The notes under the pieces: generated by a model
Seen by the model: only the letters and a program-made list of their open reading frames with translations
Told to the model about the DNA's origin: nothing
Database searches by the model: none
Assembly (NCBI RefSeq): GCF_002262885.1
Contig: NZ_NKYF01000006.1
Span: 62,001-126,000, forward strand
DNA from: Pseudonocardia sp. MH-G8
GTDB lineage: Bacteria; Actinomycetota; Actinomycetes; Mycobacteriales; Pseudonocardiaceae
Reading direction: 5' to 3'
DNA: 64,000 bases
Part shown: piece by piece, positions 61,217 through 64,000 of the stretch
How positions within the stretch are numbered: position 1 is the first letter of the stretch
Layout of the letters: each line of letters begins with the position of its first letter
Position numbers and translations under genes: made by a program

Positions 61217-62182
61217 TCACTCGAGGACTACCGAGTTCGTCAGGGCGGCCATGTTGCCGTCGGCGTGGCGCACCTCGACGCGGACGAATGCGGACTCCTG
61301 CGCGCTCGTGCCCCACTCGACCGCGCCGGTCCCGGCGGCGGGCAACGAGGTCCGGTGCACCGATCCCCTGTCGGTGTGGATGCTGACCGTGCCGGACGGC
61401 ACTCCACGCACTTCGAGCCGCAGCACCGCCTGCAGGTCGAGGGTCTGCAGCCGTTCTCCGATCCCGGCGGCGCGCTCGCCCGCCGAGACCGTGAGCGACA
61501 GGTCGACGGCGGCGGACCCCGCGACCCAGCTCCGGCCGGCCCGGATGGCATCCAGCACCGCCACCACGCTCAGCTCCTCCGCCAGCACGACGGTGTGCGG
61601 GGTACCGATCTGTCCCTCCAGGTGGGCGTCGCTGTTCCCCATCGCCGGGATCCACCGCCCGCGGTGGACGCCCACGGTCAGATTGCGACCCCACTCGGCC
61701 AGCGCCGCCTCGTTGTCGGCCTGCCACACCTGGTCCGAGGTCCACAGCCCGTTCCAGACCTCGATGACGTCGAACCCCTCGTAGGGGTACATGAAGGTGC
61801 CCGAGACGTACGGCGCGTGCGGGTGCGCCGCCACGCAGAGCCCGCCGACCCGGTGCACCCGGTCCAGGTGGCGGTCGATGACGCCGTCGCGGAGGCGGTA
61901 CCGCCAGTCGATCTCCTGGCCCGGCTCGATGCCGAGGGCCAGCCAGTGCCCCGTTCCCGTGGTGACCTCCTGGCCCAGGACCACCACGAGCTCCCCACCG
62001 GTGCGCGGGCCCCACAGGCCGTGCCCCGCGGACGTGTTGTGCTCCGTGGTCGCGATGAAGTCCAGGCCCGCGCCACGGGCTTCGGCCACGATCTGCTCGG
62101 GCGTCAGGTCGGCGCCGTGCGAGTACGCAGAATGCACGTGGCAGTCGCCGCGGTACCACTTCCGCCCGGATGCCCCAGCCAC
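61217..62182 (-). CDS. CehA/McbA-family PHP-domain metallohydrolase
   Basis: A 321-residue PHP-fold hydrolase. Metal-binding motifs are DCHVHSAYSHGADLT near residues 13-27, TEHNT near 46-50, LGQEVTTGTGHWLAL, AAHPHAP near 118-124 and AMGNSDAHLEG near 188-198. CehA and McbA, which give the family its name, hydrolyse carbaryl, but most members have unknown substrates. A C-terminal beta domain (about 230-321) is appended. GTG at 62182. Confidence 0.88.
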   Translation of the reverse strand: MAGASGRKWYRGDCHVHSAYSHGADLTPEQIVAEARGAGLDFIATTEHNTSAGHGLWGPRTGGELVVVLGQEVTTGTGHWLALGIEPGQEIDWRYRLRDGVIDRHLDRVHRVGGLCVAAHPHAPYVSGTFMYPYEGFDVIEVWNGLWTSDQVWQADNEAALAEWGRNLTVGVHRGRWIPAMGNSDAHLEGQIGTPHTVVLAEELSVVAVLDAIRAGRSWVAGSAAVDLSLTVSAGERAAGIGERLQTLDLQAVLRLEVRGVPSGTVSIHTDRGSVHRTSLPAAGTGAVEWGTSAQESAFVRVEVRHADGNMAALTNSVVLE

Positions 62183-62248
62183 CTGCGCAACCTACTGGCG
62201 ATCAGTGCAACGACCGCCCCCCGTCGACGCCGAGGGTCGAGCCGGCAC

Positions 62249-63706
62249 TCAGGTGCCGCAGTAGGTGACGTGGGGGCCGCGGCCCGCCGGTGCCGGCTCC
62301 GCGTAGCGCTCGAGCCCCGGACGTTCGACGAACGGGTCGGTGACGACCTCGACGAGGCGGTGGAACGGCGCCATGTCACCCGCGGTGGCCGCGGCCAGCG
62401 CCTCCTCGACCAGGTGGTTGCGCGCGATGTAGACGGGGTTGACCCGGTCCATCGCCGCCGCCACGGCGCCGCGGTCCCGGGGCAGCTGCTCCTCCCACCG
62501 CGCGGCCCACCCGTCGAACGCCTCCGGCTCGGAGAACAGGGACCGCGCCTGCCCTCCCCGCAGGTGCGACGACAGCGAGCGGAAGAACGTCGTGTGGTCC
62601 ACGCGCTGGCTGTGCAGCAGCGCCAGCAGCTCCTGGACCAGGGCGGGAGCCTGCTCCTCCAGACCGAGCTTGGCCGCCATCCCCCTCGCCCAGTGGTCCT
62701 CGTAGCGCGCGACGAAGGAGGTGACCACCTCGGTGGCGGCCTCGACCGCCACATCCACGTCGTCGTCGATCAGCGGCACCAGCGTCTCGCCCAGCCGCGC
62801 CAGGTTCCACTGCGCGATGCCCGGCTGGTTGCCGTAGGCGTACCGGCCGGCGTGGTCGATCGAGCTGAAGACCGTGTCGGGGTCGAAGGTGTCCATGAAC
62901 GCGCACGGGCCGTAGTCGATGGTCTCCCCGGAGATCGTCACGTTGTCGGTGTTCATGACGCCGTGCACGAACCCGACGAGCATCCATCGGGCCACGAGGG
63001 AAGCCTGCGCGTCGACGACGCGCCGGTAGAGCTCCAGGGCGGGGTTCTCCGCCTCGGCGGCCTCGGGGTGGTGGCGCGCGATCGCGTGGTCGGTGAGCGC
63101 CCGGAGGACCTCCGGTTCGCCGGACGCGGCCGCGTACTGGAACGTGCCCACCCGCAGATGGCTGGCTGCGACCCGCGCGAGCACCGCCCCCGGCAGCACC
63201 GTCTCCCGCACGACCTTGTCGCCGGTGGCGACCACGGCGAGCGCCCGGCTGGTGGGGATGCCCAGCGCGTGCATCGCCTCCCCCATCACGTACTCGCGCA
63301 GCATCGGCCCGACGGCTGCCTTCCCGTCGCCGCTGCGGGCGAAGGGGGTGCGCCCGGAGCCCTTCAGGTGCAGGTCCCGGCGGCGCCCGCGCACGTCGAC
63401 GAGCTCACCGAGCAGCAGCGCCCGCCCGTCCCCCAGCCGCGGCACGTAGCCGCCGAACTGGTGGCCGGCGTAGACCTGCGCGACCGGGCGCGCGCCGTCC
63501 GGGACCGCCGTGCCGACGAGCAGGCCGACACCGGCCGGCCCCCGCAGCGCCTCCGCGTCGACCCCCAGCTCTGCGGCCAGCTCCTCGTTGAGGGCCAGCA
63601 GGGCGGGTGCAGGGGCCGGCGCGGCCGTCCACGGCACCGACAGCTGCGGCAACGCGTCCGCGTAGGAGTGGCCGAGATCCAGCAGCGGTGGGGCGCTGAC
63701 GCTCAT
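62249..63706 (-). CDS. selO: SelO/YdiU protein adenylyltransferase (AMPylator)
   Basis: A 485-residue pseudokinase that transfers AMP to protein side chains. It matches Sel[67 protein letters not shown] (nucleotide site) near residues 110-135, [23 protein letters not shown] (catalytic Asn/Asp pair) near 245-268, and [15 protein letters not shown]. Cys483 near the end (TYCGT) is the position of selenocysteine in eukaryotic SelO. Start ATG at 63706. Oxidative-stress role is known for relatives. Confidence 0.95.
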   Translation of the reverse strand: MSVSAPPLLDLGHSYADALPQLSVPWTAAPAPAPALLALNEELAAELGVDAEALRGPAGVGLLVGTAVPDGARPVAQVYAGHQFGGYVPRLGDGRALLLGELVDVRGRRRDLHLKGSGRTPFARSGDGKAAVGPMLREYVMGEAMHALGIPTSRALAVVATGDKVVRETVLPGAVLARVAASHLRVGTFQYAAASGEPEVLRALTDHAIARHHPEAAEAENPALELYRRVVDAQASLVARWMLVGFVHGVMNTDNVTISGETIDYGPCAFMDTFDPDTVFSSIDHAGRYAYGNQPGIAQWNLARLGETLVPLIDDDVDVAVEAATEVVTSFVARYEDHWARGMAAKLGLEEQAPALVQELLALLHSQRVDHTTFFRSLSSHLRGGQARSLFSEPEAFDGWAARWEEQLPRDRGAVAAAMDRVNPVYIARNHLVEEALAAATAGDMAPFHRLVEVVTDPFVERPGLERYAEPAPAGRGPHVTYCGT

Positions 63707-64000
63707 ACCCCGAGGCTACGTGCCCGATTCGACCCGCCGGGCGGCGTCACGCGCTCCCGGGTCGGCCCGTCCGCAACAACACCGTGGCGGCGACGATCAG
63801 CACACCATCGCGGTAGACCCACAGGTCAGGGGCAGGACAGGGCACGAGCGTCTCCCGAGCTTGCCTCGAAGACGCGCCGACCCTGCCACCAGACGCGTGC
63901 CTGTCCCGCTTTCTGCCGCCGACGCAACCGCGTTCCCGCGCCCGATCGAACCGGTCCGGACCGGTTTCCGAGGCGGATCGGGCGAGAACGCTTGACCATG
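63707..64000. other. Intergenic region at the right edge
   Basis: No gene is clear here. A 91-codon plus-strand frame (63720-63995) is compositionally poor and Arg/Pro-rich. A minus-strand GTG frame, 63747-63845, would give 32 residues with a hydrophobic VLIVAATVLLRTG segment and may be a small membrane peptide or fragment. The last three bases are ATG, possibly the start of the next plus-strand gene, without a visible ribosome site. Confidence 0.4.

Noticed and set aside
63747-63845. Minus-strand 32-residue frame with a hydrophobic segment
   Set aside because: Too short to support without a ribosome site or homologues; recorded only in the intergenic entry.

Overview
The window is very GC-rich and densely coded, with strong third-position G/C bias and frequent GTG starts. 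It looks like chromosomal DNA of a morphologically complex actinomycete, most like Pseudonocardia or another member of the Pseudonocardiales. Evidence for this is an SsgA-like sporulation protein, a DUF5709 protein, a mycothiol-type DinB protein, a DUF397/DUF5753 pair, a DUF222 HNH protein with an actinobacterial SOS box, and iron boxes of the IdeR/DmdR type. I see no rRNA, tRNA, CRISPR array, insertion sequence or replication origin. No gene-free stretch exceeds 300 bases; the longest are 28966-29214, 50988-51263 and 63707-64000.

Layout. (1) 1-10.5 kb holds housekeeping and accessory single genes: a cut-off SDR, an acyl-CoA synthetase with a polyserine start, a lipoprotein, the SsgA-like protein, regulators, two divergent DUF1990-like proteins, and a decayed DUF2231-Rieske gene. 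(2) 10.5-14.5 kb is a leftward glycerol-3-phosphate-type ABC uptake operon (two permeases, binding protein, glycerophosphodiesterase) without its ATPase. (3) 14.7-24.4 kb is an IclR regulator divergent from a nine-gene translationally coupled operon: CitE-like lyase, class III CoA-transferase, MaoC hydratase, acyl-CoA dehydrogenase, luciferase-like oxidoreductase, DctPQM TRAP transporter and an MmgE/PrpD protein. I infer uptake and CoA-dependent breakdown of a branched C5-type dicarboxylate (itaconate, mesaconate, citramalate or methylsuccinate). (4) 24.4-31.2 kb holds DinB, a SAM methyltransferase, the SOS-controlled DUF222 HNH protein, a decayed XRE/DUF5753 regulator beside DUF397, and a copper amine oxidase.

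(5) 31.2-48.9 kb is the centrepiece: one leftward 11-gene siderophore operon behind two iron boxes. It makes 2,3-dihydroxybenzoate (DhbA, DhbC, DhbB), activates it (DhbE) and loads it on a free-standing aryl carrier protein. A 2556-residue NRPS (C-A-T-C-A-T-E, no thioesterase), helped by MbtH, extends it. A hydroxyornithine-type formyltransferase, siderophore-interacting reductase, binding lipoprotein and MFS exporter complete the set. The predicted product is a mixed catecholate-hydroxamate siderophore whose chain release, ornithine hydroxylation, phosphopantetheinylation and import permease/ATPase must come from elsewhere. A frameshifted acetoin-reductase-like SDR follows it.

(6) 49-64 kb holds a P-loop kinase-like protein, a Glu/Leu-type dehydrogenase divergent from a LysR regulator, a MOSC protein, and a second small catabolic neighbourhood: histidinol-dehydrogenase homologue, LysR, MHS transporter, N,N-dimethylformamidase-like protein, YciI, SDR and an LldD2-type lactate dehydrogenase. 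A CehA/McbA-type PHP hydrolase and SelO follow.
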